Part shown: positions 52,520 through 63,056 of the stretch, piece after piece
How the letters are laid out: the number at the start of each line of letters is the position of its first letter
Numbering within the stretch: the first letter of the stretch is position 1
Assembly: GCA_028876495.1 (NCBI GenBank)
Contig: JAGWRO010000062.1
Span: forward strand, 124,001-188,000
Length of the DNA stretch: 64,000 nt
Source: Bacteroidota bacterium
Lineage (GTDB): Bacteria; Bacteroidota; Bacteroidia; Chitinophagales; Chitinophagaceae
Direction: 5' to 3'
The notes under the pieces: model-generated
Seen by the model: only the letters and a program-made list of their open reading frames with translations
Told to the model about the DNA's origin: nothing
Databases searched by the model: none
Made by a program: the position numbers and the translations under genes

Positions 52520-55500
52520 ATGAACAAATACATTAATTATTTTTTAAAACCTAAAACTTTCGGTATGAAAAGTTCTTTACTAACATTGTTGGGAAGATTT
52601 AAGAAGATGAACCAACCAAAGCATCTTCTGTTTCTTCGAAGGCAAGTCTTTTTACTTTCTTTTCTTGTTTTATGTTCGGTTGCTGTAAAGGCACAAACGG
52701 GAAAAGTGATAACAGGATCAGTGGTGGATTCGTCTGGTAAGACACCATTGATCGGGGTAACTGTTAGTACAAATGCTTCAAAAAAATCAACGATCACAGG
52801 TGAAGACGGAAAGTTTTCTATTATGATTACCAATGCTGATAAAAAACTTACTTTTTCCTTTGTTGGAATGAAACCTGTTATAAAAACCCTTAACGGGCAA
52901 TCTGATTATACCATTCAATTATTTCCTAATGAAAATACAGATCTAAGTGAAGTTGTTGTGGTCGGATATGGTACCCAAAAAAAGGAATCATTAACCGGAG
53001 CAATTTCTACAGTTACCAGCAAGGATATTGACAGGGTACATGGAGGATCAACAGTAAGTAGTACATTGGCCGGAAAATTACCCGGTGTTACTTTCAGGCA
53101 AGCGGAAGGTAGGCCTGGAGCATCAGCTAACATCCAAATTCGTAACATGGGTACTCCATTGTATGTAATAGATGGCATTCAACAGGATGAAGGACAATTT
53201 AATAATTTGGCTCCAAATGATATTGCAAGCATTACCGTTTTGAAAGATGCATCCGCCGCGATTTATGGAGTAAGGGCTGCAAACGGAGTAGTTGTAGTAA
53301 CAACCAAAAAAGGAAGAACCGGCCGTAATAATATAGATGTAAACGTCTACAAAGGCTGGCAAAGCTTTTTTCGCTTTCCAAATGTAGTAAACAACACCGC
53401 AGACTTTTTATATTACAAGGCTGACGCACAATTAAACTCATATGGAAATACCAGTATTACTCAAGCCATTTTAGATTCAGCAAAAGTCAGCAATGATCCG
53501 CAGTATAGAAGCTTTGACTGGAGAAAATATGTTTTAAATAATAACGGTGCGTCTTTAAATTCTGCAAATATTAGTATAAGTGGTGGCTCAGATAAAGTAA
53601 ATTATTATGTTTCCGGTACTCATTTATTTCAAAACTCTGTCCTCGGTAGTGAATATAATTTTGAACGTACTAATATTCAATCAAACGTTACTGCAAAACT
53701 AACAAATGGATTAAAAGTTGGTTTTGACATAAATGGACGGGTTGAAACAAGACAAAATCCTGGTGTTCCGGGAGGAGATGATTACTTTTTGGCAAGATTG
53801 GCAGTGCTCAGAAATACTCCACAGGAAAGACCTTATGCGAATGACAATCCACTTTATTTAAATGACCTTGGACCTCATTTGGAATCAAACTACGCTTTTT
53901 TGAATAATAATCTTTCAGGCCATTATCGCGATGACTGGAGAGTAATTCAAACCAACTTTCATGTAGACTGGGATCTTCCCTGGGTAAAAGGGCTTTCCAT
54001 AAGAGGATTAGGTTCTTATTACATGGCTGATGAATTGCTCAATAACCAGGAATATACTTACAAAGCCTATACCTATCATCCTGCGGATAGTACCTATGAG
54101 GTAACAGGGGGTGCTACCAACCCTTGGCGCGAAAGAGGCCAAACTAAAAATATCAATACTACTCTGCAGCTACAGGCAGCGTATAATAAAAATTTTGGAC
54201 AAAATTCTATTTCTGCAACTGTGGTTGCGGAAAGGCTCCAACTTCACCATTTATATAATTGGTTGCACGCTAATCCACAATCCAATTTCTTACCATTAGT
54301 AAGTTATCCCATTATAGATCAATATAATGATGTTGATCAAACACAGGCGCGTATCGGCTACATTGCACGTATTACTTATAATTATGCCGATAAGTATTTC
54401 CTGGAATTTCAGGGAAGAAGAGATGCTTCTTACTTGTTTGCCCCCGGATACAGGGTTGGATATTTTCCGGGAGGATCTGCAGGATGGAGGATCAGTGAGG
54501 AGCCATTCTTTAAATCAATATTAGGAAATAAGACCAATATTATCAGCTCATTAAAGTTCAGAGGTTCCTATGGTGTATTAGGTGATGATAATCCTAACAA
54601 TAATCCTATCGTATCTCCCTTTGCCTATTTGCCGGGTTATAATTATGGTACTGTTGGCTCAGCCGTTCTTGATGGAGTGACTGTGCCTGCTTCAAGGGAC
54701 AAAGGAACTCCCATAACCAACGTTTCATGGCTAAAAAGTAAAATAACGGATTTGGGAGCCGATTTTACACTTTTAAACGGCAAATTATCGGGTTCATTTG
54801 ATTGGTTTTACAGGGAACGAACGGGGTTGCTGGGTACGAAAAATGATGTAATTGTTCCACAGGAATTGGGATACGTCCTGGCCCAGCAGAATATTAATGC
54901 TGATGCCCAATATGGTGAAGAAGGCTCATTAAATTATTTTGGAAAAGCCGGCCAGGTGAACTTTACAGTTGGCGGAAATTTATCTTTTACCCGATCAAAA
55001 TTCCTGCATTCATACAACCCACTTTATTATAACTCCATTGACCGATACTTTAATTCTTATGAAAATCGGTTCAACAATATCGGCTGGGGTTATATATGTA
55101 TCGGACAATTTACTTCGCAGGAACAGATAAACAATTACAAAGTGGATATTGACGGAAAGGGAAACACAAGCCTTCTTCCCGGCGACCTGATCTATAAAGA
55201 TGTAAATGGAGATGGGAAGATTGATGGACTTGATCAACGGCCTATTGGCTATGGATATGGCAGGCAGCCACAAATTAATTTTGGTTTCAGCATTTCAGCC
55301 AATTATAAAGGATTTGATTTTCATGCTGATTTTTCCGGTGCAGCAGGCTATACCTGGTATCAAAACTGGGAGCAAAGATGGGCATTTCAAAACAATGGTA
55401 ACCTTAATTCAATATTTGAGGACCGCTGGCACAGAGCTAATATTTACGATCCTAATAGTGCCTGGATTCCGGGCAAGTATCCACCTAACAGGTATAATCC

Positions 55501-55777
55501 GGGTTTTTCACATAGTGATTATTCAACTCAGTCAACTTTCTGGCTGCACAATGTATCTTATATAAGAGCAAGGACGATAGAAATTGGATATTCTCTTCCA
55601 AAATCTCTCTTGCAAAGAGCCAAAATTCAATCTGCCCGGTTTTATATTAACGGATATGACTTGTTTTCTATTGATAATCTCTCCAAATATGGGGTGGACC
55701 CGGAAACTATTGATGACAATGGCCTCCAGTTTCCGCAAAACAGGGTAATTAATGTAGGAATAAATCTTTCTTTATAA
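52520..55777 (+). CDS. susC: SusC/RagA-like TonB-dependent outer-membrane transporter
   Basis: 1085 residues; the signal peptide (FLLSFLVLCSVAVKAQ) fits a start at 52520, 52565 or 52607. A carboxypeptidase-D regulatory-like domain follows (VITGSVVDSSGKTPLIGVTV), then the SusC signature around DLSEVVVVGYGTQKKESLTG, the plug domain (PLYVIDGIQQDEGQFNNLAP, LKDASAAIYGVRAANGVVVV) and a 22-strand barrel ending NRVINVGINLSL. It imports oligosaccharides with the SusD partner encoded 23 bases downstream, energised by TonB. Confidence 0.96.
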   Translation: MNKYINYFLKPKTFGMKSSLLTLLGRFKKMNQPKHLLFLRRQVFLLSFLVLCSVAVKAQTGKVITGSVVDSSGKTPLIGVTVSTNASKKSTITGEDGKFSIMITNADKKLTFSFVGMKPVIKTLNGQSDYTIQLFPNENTDLSEVVVVGYGTQKKESLTGAISTVTSKDIDRVHGGSTVSSTLAGKLPGVTFRQAEGRPGASANIQIRNMGTPLYVIDGIQQDEGQFNNLAPNDIASITVLKDASAAIYGVRAANGVVVVTTKKGRTGRNNIDVNVYKGWQSFFRFPNVVNNTADFLYYKADAQLNSYGNTSITQAILDSAKVSNDPQYRSFDWRKYVLNNNGASLNSANISISGGSDKVNYYVSGTHLFQNSVLGSEYNFERTNIQSNVTAKLTNGLKVGFDINGRVETRQNPGVPGGDDYFLARLAVLRNTPQERPYANDNPLYLNDLGPHLESNYAFLNNNLSGHYRDDWRVIQTNFHVDWDLPWVKGLSIRGLGSYYMADELLNNQEYTYKAYTYHPADSTYEVTGGATNPWRERGQTKNINTTLQLQAAYNKNFGQNSISATVVAERLQLHHLYNWLHANPQSNFLPLVSYPIIDQYNDVDQTQARIGYIARITYNYADKYFLEFQGRRDASYLFAPGYRVGYFPGGSAGWRISEEPFFKSILGNKTNIISSLKFRGSYGVLGDDNPNNNPIVSPFAYLPGYNYGTVGSAVLDGVTVPASRDKGTPITNVSWLKSKITDLGADFTLLNGKLSGSFDWFYRERTGLLGTKNDVIVPQELGYVLAQQNINADAQYGEEGSLNYFGKAGQVNFTVGGNLSFTRSKFLHSYNPLYYNSIDRYFNSYENRFNNIGWGYICIGQFTSQEQINNYKVDIDGKGNTSLLPGDLIYKDVNGDGKIDGLDQRPIGYGYGRQPQINFGFSISANYKGFDFHADFSGAAGYTWYQNWEQRWAFQNNGNLNSIFEDRWHRANIYDPNSAWIPGKYPPNRYNPGFSHSDYSTQSTFWLHNVSYIRARTIEIGYSLPKSLLQRAKIQSARFYINGYDLFSIDNLSKYGVDPETIDDNGLQFPQNRVINVGINLSL

Positions 55778-55800
55778 ATAAAAAACCGAAGTAAAAAATT

Positions 55801-57717
55801 ATGAAAAAAATAGTGTCAATAATAACGATATGTCTTCTATTGTTTGTAGGTTGGGGATGCAAAAAAGACAATTCATTCCTAGATGTACAGCCGAATACAT
55901 TCCTGACAAATCAGCAGGTTTTCAGTGATCCAAACTTGGTACTTTCAGTCTTGGCGGATTTATATAACAGGCAGGTAGACTTTAGCTCACTTAATGGAGG
56001 CTGGCGCACTTTTGCCGATTTTAGTGAAAGTTTTCCTTCTGAAAACGGTAGTTCTTATATAGTGCAAAGGACTGGCTGGGGATATGGAGAATGGGGACTT
56101 AACTGGTTTGATAGCTACAATTATATCCGTGATCTGAATTTGTTTCTACAAAGAGACAGTGCTTCAACCGGTCTTTCTGATCAATTGAGAAAAAGGTTTT
56201 ATGCTGAGGGCCGCTTTTTACGCGCGAATTTTTATTTTGAAATGACAAAGAGGTATGGAGGCGTTCCCTTAATCACTAAACCCCTGACCTATGATTATAG
56301 TGGAAAGGTGAACGATCTCCAGGTTCCGCGGGCGACAGAGTCAGAGATGTATGATTTTATTATCAATGAGGCCGAAGCCATCAAGAATGACCTCCCTGCT
56401 GATGTGTCGGAGAAATCAAGAGCTACTAAGGGAGCAGCTTTGGCTATGGAAGCGAGGGCAGCCTTATATGCCGGATCTATTGCAAAGTATGGAGCAACTG
56501 CGCCTGCTGTTTCACTTCCTGGAAAACAGGTGGGAATAGACCCATCAAAAGCAAATGGTTATTATACTATTGCATTAAGAGCCGCCCATGAAATTATAAA
56601 TGGAGATGCAGGTGGGTATAAGCTTTATACAGCTCCTACCGGAGCAACACCAGCGCAACTAGCCGATAATTTTGCCAACTTATTCCTGGACAAAACAAGC
56701 CCGGAAACCATATTTGCTAAGGATTTCGCCAAAGGTGTAACTCATGGATTTACAACTAATGATCAACCATTTTCATTTTCAGACGAAGGCGGCGATGCAG
56801 GCAGGCTTAATCCATCTCTTAACCTCGCAGAACAGTTCGAAAAACTAGATAATACATACGCTCCATTCGCTACAACAGACGCCTCCGGCAATCCTGTTTT
56901 TTACAATAATGCACAGGACATTTTCGCTGATCGGGACGCAAGGCTTGCCGGCACAATTATTTTGCCTGGTGGTTCTTTCAAGGGGCAAACAGTTGACATA
57001 TGGGCTGGTTACCGTTTGGCAAACGGCACCATTGTTACCAGTGATGAAGCGGGTCATTTAAAGCCAATTGTTCCCGGCGGACCGGACGTACAGGTTGTCG
57101 GTGCTGATGGTCCGGTTAATGGACTTGAACTTAGAACCCAAACCGGATTTTACATCAGGAAATATTTGGATCCTACAGTTGGTTCTGGTAGAAGAGGGCA
57201 GGGTAGTACAGTAGCTTTTATTCGTTACCGTTATGCCGAAGTTTTATTAAACGCTGCGGAAGCCGCATTCGAACTGGGTGATAATACTACTGCTGCAATG
57301 TATATTAACCAGGTAAGGGCGAGGGCAGGATTAACTACTCCATTAGCGCCTTCAGATATTACTTTCAACCGTATTGTACATGAACGCAGAGTGGAACTGG
57401 CTTTTGAAGGTCTTTATTTTTACGACATGAAACGTTGGCGTCTTGCGCATATCGTATGGGACGGAACTCCTACCACAGTAAGCGATTTAAAAACAAATAT
57501 TGGAAAAGCTACACAGCACAGTACACAACCTTGGGGATTATGGCCTTATAAGGAATATGATCCGGGAAATCCTGATAATGGTACCTGGGTATACAAAGAG
57601 GTTCTTCCATCATTGGTAACTGGCGCCAATCGTTTTCTCCTTGGAAATTACTATACGCAGATAGGCGATGATGTTTTAGCGGCAAACCCTAAAATTGTAA
57701 AACAACCGAATCAATAA
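55801..57717 (+). CDS. susD: SusD/RagB-like glycan-binding lipoprotein
   Basis: 638 residues with lipoprotein signal (CLLLFVGWGCKKDNSFLDVQ). SusD features include the N-terminal NTFLTNQQVFSDPNLVLSVL, TPR-like helices (RKRFYAEGRFLRANFYFEMT, RYGGVPLITKPL) and the C-terminal RagB part (VAFIRYRYAEVLLNAAEAAF, VHERRVELAFEGLYFYDMKR). It captures the glycan at the cell surface and forms the lid of the SusC transporter. Confidence 0.96.
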   Translation: MKKIVSIITICLLLFVGWGCKKDNSFLDVQPNTFLTNQQVFSDPNLVLSVLADLYNRQVDFSSLNGGWRTFADFSESFPSENGSSYIVQRTGWGYGEWGLNWFDSYNYIRDLNLFLQRDSASTGLSDQLRKRFYAEGRFLRANFYFEMTKRYGGVPLITKPLTYDYSGKVNDLQVPRATESEMYDFIINEAEAIKNDLPADVSEKSRATKGAALAMEARAALYAGSIAKYGATAPAVSLPGKQVGIDPSKANGYYTIALRAAHEIINGDAGGYKLYTAPTGATPAQLADNFANLFLDKTSPETIFAKDFAKGVTHGFTTNDQPFSFSDEGGDAGRLNPSLNLAEQFEKLDNTYAPFATTDASGNPVFYNNAQDIFADRDARLAGTIILPGGSFKGQTVDIWAGYRLANGTIVTSDEAGHLKPIVPGGPDVQVVGADGPVNGLELRTQTGFYIRKYLDPTVGSGRRGQGSTVAFIRYRYAEVLLNAAEAAFELGDNTTAAMYINQVRARAGLTTPLAPSDITFNRIVHERRVELAFEGLYFYDMKRWRLAHIVWDGTPTTVSDLKTNIGKATQHSTQPWGLWPYKEYDPGNPDNGTWVYKEVLPSLVTGANRFLLGNYYTQIGDDVLAANPKIVKQPNQ

Positions 57718-57739
57718 TATTTTATTCAAATTATTAATC

Positions 57740-58450
57740 ATGAAAAGTTTTTTAAGATATATAGTATTTCCTACGCTTTTTTTATCACTATATTCCTGTA
57801 AGAAGGATAACTATTCTCCTCCTGGTACTTTTTTAACAGGTGCCATAATGTACAAAGGTGATTCCATCAATGTAGAAAGAAACCAGGTGCCTTACCAGTT
57901 ATATCAATATGGTTTTGGGAAGGTTGGCCAGATAGGGAGTAATACAACATTTGAACAAAACGGAAGCTACTCACAGGTGCTTTATAACGGGGATTATAAA
58001 CTGATCATTCCTAACGGGCAGGGGCCATTTATATGGAAGCAGGATGCGTCAGGAAACCCTGATTCATTAGCCATCACTTTAAACGGGAATCAGACAGTTA
58101 ACCTTGATGTGACGCCTTACTATATGATAAGGAATGCCCAGATATCAGCAAGCGGAGGTATCGTTACTGCAACTTTTAAAGCAGAGAAAATCATTACCGA
58201 TTCAGTAATGGCTAAAGATATTGAGCGCGTAAGCCTGTATGTTAATAAGACACAGTTTGTTTCTGGAGGCGATAATATTGCCGTACAAGATATGGCGGGT
58301 AGTGATATCACTGATCCAAACAATATCACATTGAGTGTTACAGTTCCATCAATCACGCCGTCTCAGAATTACATATTTGCACGCGTTGGGATTAAAATAG
58401 CTAATGTTGAGGACATGATTTTCTCTCCATTGCAGAAAATACCTTTATAA
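57740..58450 (+). CDS. DUF3823 lipoprotein of the SusC/D operon
   Basis: 236 residues. Lipoprotein signal (FPTLFLSLYSCKKDN), then an N-terminal DUF3823 domain (FLTGAIMYKGDSINVE, GKVGQIGSNTTFEQNGSYSQ) and a C-terminal Ig-like domain (RNAQISASGGIVTATFKAEK, VPSITPSQNYIFARVGIKI). DUF3823 proteins commonly follow susD and are thought to be extra surface glycan-binding proteins. A terminator-like hairpin follows. Confidence 0.85.
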   Translation: MKSFLRYIVFPTLFLSLYSCKKDNYSPPGTFLTGAIMYKGDSINVERNQVPYQLYQYGFGKVGQIGSNTTFEQNGSYSQVLYNGDYKLIIPNGQGPFIWKQDASGNPDSLAITLNGNQTVNLDVTPYYMIRNAQISASGGIVTATFKAEKIITDSVMAKDIERVSLYVNKTQFVSGGDNIAVQDMAGSDITDPNNITLSVTVPSITPSQNYIFARVGIKIANVEDMIFSPLQKIPL

Positions 58451-58487
58451 TTTTTCGATTTTTTTAGATAAAAAATTCTACTGTAAA

Positions 58488-58519
58488 AAACCAGGGAGAC
58501 CTATCAGGCTTCCTGGTTT
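58488..58519 (+). terminator. Terminator hairpin after the DUF3823 gene
   Basis: AAACCAGG (58488-58495) pairs with CCTGGTTT (58512-58519) and further internal pairs extend the stem; a T-rich stretch follows after a few bases. It separates the surface-protein genes from the enzyme genes and may attenuate them. Confidence 0.6.
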
Positions 58520-58693
58520 ATAGAATTTTTCTGAAAGAATAAAACTTCGTTATAGGATTTAACCCTTTTAATTTTAAGATTTCAAAAAAATAAAATCTAA
58601 ACAATCTGGACTAGGGGCTCACATCACTGCTCATTACAAGTTTGGTTTATAAACAGCTTCGCTTTGGCGGTTAATGATTTGAAATTAAAAAGT

Positions 58694-60529
58694 ATGAAAA
58701 AACTTCGTTTACTACTGGGTTTTCTGCTAATCGTTTTTTCCCCACACGCACAGCAGCCTTCCTGGAAAATTGTTTCAGGACACATTACTACTCATTGGGC
58801 TGATGATGTAAATCCTTCCAGTACATTGCCAGATTACCCGCGTCCGCAATTGCAAAGAACTAGCTGGCAAAATCTTAATGGTCTTTGGAAATATGCCATA
58901 CTTCCTGTTTCAGAGAATGAAACAAAGCCCACTTCTTTCCAGGGAAATATTTTGGTTCCGTTTGCGGTAGAATCTGCCTTATCCGGTGTAAGTAAAACAG
59001 TTGGTAAAAACAGTATTCTTTGGTACCAAAGAGACATAACAGTTCCGGCTAAACGAAAAGGGAAAAGGATATTGCTGCATTTTGGCGCGATTGACTGGAG
59101 AAGCGATGTTTATTTGAATGGAAAACATGTAGGCAGGCACGAAGGCGGTTATGATCCTTTTACTTTTGACTTAACGGATGCGTTGAAGAAAGGCAGCAAA
59201 CAGCAATTGACGGTTCGTGTTTGGGATCCAACCGATGAAGGTCCTCAGCCTCATGGTAAACAAGTGGTGAAGCCCGGAGGCATCTGGTACACTGCGGTAA
59301 CAGGCATATGGCAGACAGTTTGGCTTGAAACAGTACCTGATACGTATATTGTATCCACAAAGCAAACTCCTGATCTGGATCATAAAACACTCACCGTAAA
59401 AACATCTATAGAGAATTTTCAACCTGATGATGAGGTAACAATTTCAGCCTGGAAGGGCAGTGTAAAAGTTGCAGAAAAGAAAGGGGCCGATACTTCATTC
59501 ACGCTTTCTATTCCCGATCCGGAAGTATGGTCGCCTTCTCATCCTTTTTTATATGATCTCAGACTTACGGTGATGCGTAGGGGAAAAGTTATCGATGAAG
59601 TAAAAAGCTACTTTGCTATGCGCAAAATTTCTATTGCTCCTGATGCAAATGGAATTCAGAAAATGATGCTCAATAATGAATTCTTGTTTGAATTTGGTCC
59701 ACTCGACCAGGGGTGGTGGCCTGATGGATTATATACTGCGCCGACAGATGATGCTTTAAAATTTGATATTGAGAAAACTAAAGAAATGGGGTTCAATATG
59801 ATTCGTAAACACATAAAGGTTGAACCGGCAAGATGGTATTACTACTGCGATAGTTTAGGGATGTTGGTTTGGCAGGACATGCCCAGCGGTGATTTGGGTA
59901 ATGGATGGGAGCCAAGACCTGGCGTACTTGGAAGAGGTACGGAAAGAGTACGTACGCCCGAAAGTGAAGGCTATTATCGCAAGGAATGGAATGCGATTAT
60001 TAACGCTTTATATAACTATCCCTGTATCGTGGTATGGACTCCTTTTAACGAAGGCTGGGGACAATTCAAAACAGTGGATATAACCAACTGGACAAAACAG
60101 AAAGACCCGTCAAGGTTGGTAAATAGTGCAAGTGGAGGAAACTTTTTCCCCGTGGGAGACATTGAAGATTTACATAATTATCCTGACCCGGCTATGCCGC
60201 GGCCGGATGTTTTTGGAAAAAATAAAGCATTGGTGTTAGGAGAATTTGGCGGCCTGGGTTTGCCTGTAGAAGGGCATACATGGCAACAAAAAAGTTGGGG
60301 ATATCAAAGTTTTAAAAGCAACGACAGTTTATTTAAAAGGTACTGTTCTTTGACTGATAAGTTAGAAGAATTGATTAAAGCAGGTTTATCCGCAGCCGTG
60401 TATACGCAAACAACAGATGTGGAAGGAGAAGTAAACGGCTTTATGACTTACGATAGAAAAGTAATGAAGATGCCAATCGAAAAATTGAGAGCGGTTAATA
60501 AAAAAATGTACACTATAAAGCAAGAGTAA
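58694..60529 (+). CDS. Glycoside hydrolase family 2 protein
   Basis: 611 residues from ATG 58694, which starts the signal peptide (LRLLLGFLLIVFSPHAQQ); the longer TTG frame is unlikely. Sugar-binding domain (YPRPQLQRTSWQNLNGLWKY, WYQRDITVP, DWRSDVYLNGKHVGRHEGGY), Ig-like domain, and TIM barrel with acid/base Glu453 (VVWTPFNEGWGQ) and nucleophile Glu517 (LVLGEFGGLG). The closing domains of larger GH2 enzymes are missing, as in a known short subgroup. Specificity cannot be read; beta-galactosidase or a related exo-activity is likely. Part of the SusC/D locus. Confidence 0.9.
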   Translation: MKKLRLLLGFLLIVFSPHAQQPSWKIVSGHITTHWADDVNPSSTLPDYPRPQLQRTSWQNLNGLWKYAILPVSENETKPTSFQGNILVPFAVESALSGVSKTVGKNSILWYQRDITVPAKRKGKRILLHFGAIDWRSDVYLNGKHVGRHEGGYDPFTFDLTDALKKGSKQQLTVRVWDPTDEGPQPHGKQVVKPGGIWYTAVTGIWQTVWLETVPDTYIVSTKQTPDLDHKTLTVKTSIENFQPDDEVTISAWKGSVKVAEKKGADTSFTLSIPDPEVWSPSHPFLYDLRLTVMRRGKVIDEVKSYFAMRKISIAPDANGIQKMMLNNEFLFEFGPLDQGWWPDGLYTAPTDDALKFDIEKTKEMGFNMIRKHIKVEPARWYYYCDSLGMLVWQDMPSGDLGNGWEPRPGVLGRGTERVRTPESEGYYRKEWNAIINALYNYPCIVVWTPFNEGWGQFKTVDITNWTKQKDPSRLVNSASGGNFFPVGDIEDLHNYPDPAMPRPDVFGKNKALVLGEFGGLGLPVEGHTWQQKSWGYQSFKSNDSLFKRYCSLTDKLEELIKAGLSAAVYTQTTDVEGEVNGFMTYDRKVMKMPIEKLRAVNKKMYTIKQE

Positions 60530-60697
60530 CTATTTTGAAAAGGATTGGGAGAGCTAAGTCGATCAGTTTGTAGAAGCTGCCATTTCTCATCTTGTACGGC
60601 CTGGCAATATTGACTCCCGGGTATTCTGCCAGAACTGGTCAAATGAGAGTGAGAGGGAAGTTATTGAAAAAATTGGATAGAAATAAAATAATCAACT

Positions 60698-62812
60698 TTG
60701 AAAATTAAAATTATCAATAATTGTTTTTTTACAGCGATTATTTTGCGTTCAATATTTCCTTTTCAGCAGTTGAAGGCGCAACAAAATTTAAAAGCAACCA
60801 TTGTAGAACGCCCGCCCACAAACGATATCAATTCATTTTATGTAAGCAATAAAAAACCATTGGAGCCATTAGTTTTTATCAAGCTTCCGGTGGGCAACAT
60901 TAAGCCCGAAGGTTGGATCTTAAAATATCTTGAACTGCAAAGAGATGGACTTACAGGCAATCTTGGCGAAATAAGTGCATGGCTTGAAAAGAAAAACAAT
61001 GCCTGGTTTAGCGGCACCGGAAAAGGCGGTCACGGCTGGGAAGAAGTGCCTTATTGGTTAAAAGGGTACGGAGATTTAGGATATATTTTAAATGATAAAT
61101 CAATAATAGACGAAACAAAGTTATGGTTAGAAAAAGTGTTTGAGAGCCAGCGCCCCGATGGCTTTTTTGGCCCCGGCGAAGTGGTGAGAAATGAAAAAAA
61201 TCAAATTGTAAAAATACCAGACCTGTGGCCCAATATGATTATGCTTTGGTGCCTGCAATCGTATTATGAATACAGCAATGATAAGCGTGTGATTCCTTTT
61301 ATTACCAAATATTTTCATTGGCAATCAATGGTTCCTGACAGTATTCTTTTAAAAACTTACTGGGAAAACAGCCGCGGAGGCGACAACTTGTACAGCATTT
61401 ATTGGCTTTATGATCATACGGGTGAAAAATCGCTACTGGATTTGGGAACCAAAATTTTCAGAAACACTGCAAATTGGGATCAAAAGAATAATTTGCCTAA
61501 CTGGCACAACGTGAATATAGCGCAATGTTTCAGGGAACCGGCTACTTACTATATGCAGGCCAAAGACAGTAGTTTATTAAAAGCAACCTATAATGATTTT
61601 CACCTGGTAAGAAATATTTATGGACAAATGCCTGGTGGTATGTTTGGGGCCGATGAAAATGCGAGAAAAGGTTACACAGATCCCAGGCAGGCTGTAGAGA
61701 CCTGCGGCATGGTAGAACAAATGGCCAGTGATGAAATATTAAGCGGTATCACAGGAGACCCAATGTGGGCCGATAATTGCGAAGATGTTGCCTTTAATAC
61801 TTATCCGGCAGCAGTCATGCCCGATTTTCGCGGTCTTCGATATTTGACCGCTCCAAATATGGTAATAAGCGATGATAAGAATCATTCGCCGGGTATACAA
61901 AATGCAGGTCCTTTTTTAACGATGAACCCTTTCAGCAGCAGGTGTTGCCAGCACAATCATTCGCAGGGCTGGCCTTATTATGAAGAGCATCTTTGGATGG
62001 CTACGCCTGATAATGGCATTGCAGCAATGATGTATAACAGCAGCGATGTAAGTGTAAAAATTGGAGATAAAAAAGGGCAAACGGTTATCCTCAAACAAAG
62101 GACCAACTATCCTTTTGATGAAAAAGTTACTATACAGGTAAACACATCTTCGCCGGTTAATTTTCCTTTGTACCTGCGCATTCCGCGCTGGTGCAATAAT
62201 GCAACCGTATCTGTCAATGGCAAACCTTTGACTTTGGAAGCGAAGCCAAGTTCTTATATACGGCTTAAAAATAAATGGAAGCAGGGTGATGTGATACAAC
62301 TGTCATTACCTATGCACCTTTATTTACAATTGTGGACAGAAAATAAAAATAGTGTGAGTGTCAATTATGGTCCGCTTACTTTTTCTTTAAAGATTAAAGA
62401 ATACTATCAACAGGTGAGCAGCAAAGCCTCTGCTATTGGAGATTCCAAATGGCAACCTGAAGCCGATCAATCCAAATGGCCTGCCTACAATATTTATCCT
62501 GCAAGCATGTGGAATTACGGTTTGGAATTAAATAGCTCACCACTTTCTGAACAATTTGAAATTATAAAAAAGCCATGGCCCGAAAGTAATTTTCCTTTTA
62601 CGCAGAATGATGTACCGATTATGATTAAAGCAAAAGGAAAACTGATTCCTGAATGGACTTTGGATAAATACGGATTGTGTGGCGTGTTGCCGCAAAGCCC
62701 TGTGGGGGTCCACACGCAGGAACAAAACATAGAATTAATTCCGATGGGTGCAGCGCGATTAAGAATTTCTGCGTTTCCGGTGGTGAAAAAAAGTAGGGAA
62801 AATGAATTATAA
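60698..62812 (+). CDS. GH127-type beta-L-arabinofuranosidase
   Basis: 704 residues with a TTG start (60698), the only start that keeps the signal peptide (FFTAIILRSIFPFQQLKAQ). The catalytic zinc site of GH127 is complete: Glu334 and Cys336 (AVETCGMVEQ) and Cys416-Cys417 (SRCCQHNHSQGWPYYEEHLW); in the known enzyme HypBA1 one Cys of the adjacent pair is the nucleophile. N-terminal helical barrel (PEGWILKYLELQRDGLTGN, WEEVPYWLKGYGDLGYIL), then beta-sandwich domains (YLRIPRWCNNATVSVNGKPL). GH127 and related GH146 enzymes remove L-arabinofuranose from plant glycans; the family choice between them is uncertain. Confidence 0.85.
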   Translation: MKIKIINNCFFTAIILRSIFPFQQLKAQQNLKATIVERPPTNDINSFYVSNKKPLEPLVFIKLPVGNIKPEGWILKYLELQRDGLTGNLGEISAWLEKKNNAWFSGTGKGGHGWEEVPYWLKGYGDLGYILNDKSIIDETKLWLEKVFESQRPDGFFGPGEVVRNEKNQIVKIPDLWPNMIMLWCLQSYYEYSNDKRVIPFITKYFHWQSMVPDSILLKTYWENSRGGDNLYSIYWLYDHTGEKSLLDLGTKIFRNTANWDQKNNLPNWHNVNIAQCFREPATYYMQAKDSSLLKATYNDFHLVRNIYGQMPGGMFGADENARKGYTDPRQAVETCGMVEQMASDEILSGITGDPMWADNCEDVAFNTYPAAVMPDFRGLRYLTAPNMVISDDKNHSPGIQNAGPFLTMNPFSSRCCQHNHSQGWPYYEEHLWMATPDNGIAAMMYNSSDVSVKIGDKKGQTVILKQRTNYPFDEKVTIQVNTSSPVNFPLYLRIPRWCNNATVSVNGKPLTLEAKPSSYIRLKNKWKQGDVIQLSLPMHLYLQLWTENKNSVSVNYGPLTFSLKIKEYYQQVSSKASAIGDSKWQPEADQSKWPAYNIYPASMWNYGLELNSSPLSEQFEIIKKPWPESNFPFTQNDVPIMIKAKGKLIPEWTLDKYGLCGVLPQSPVGVHTQEQNIELIPMGAARLRISAFPVVKKSRENEL

Positions 62813-62834
62813 AAATTCTTTCATAATCAAGTAG

Positions 62835-62888
62835 GGGAAGATGAAAAAGAGGAACTTATTCTTAAGTACCTTAATCTTCCCTCTTTTT
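62835..62888 (+). terminator. Terminator after the GH127-type gene
   Basis: GGGAAGAT (62835-62842) pairs with ATCTTCCC (62874-62881), followed by TCTTTTTT. The long loop (about 30 bases) makes it weaker than the other terminators. Confidence 0.55.
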
Positions 62889-63056
62889 TATTATATCGGG
62901 AATTTAAAAGATAGATTGAGTGGCTTTATGACATACTAAAGAAAAGTAATAAATACGCCAATCGATAAACTGAAAGCAACGAAAAAAATTATAAATAATA
63001 ACGTAATAGTTTACAAACAGGCCTGCACGGTTTTAAAACCTGCCAGGTTTTGCATA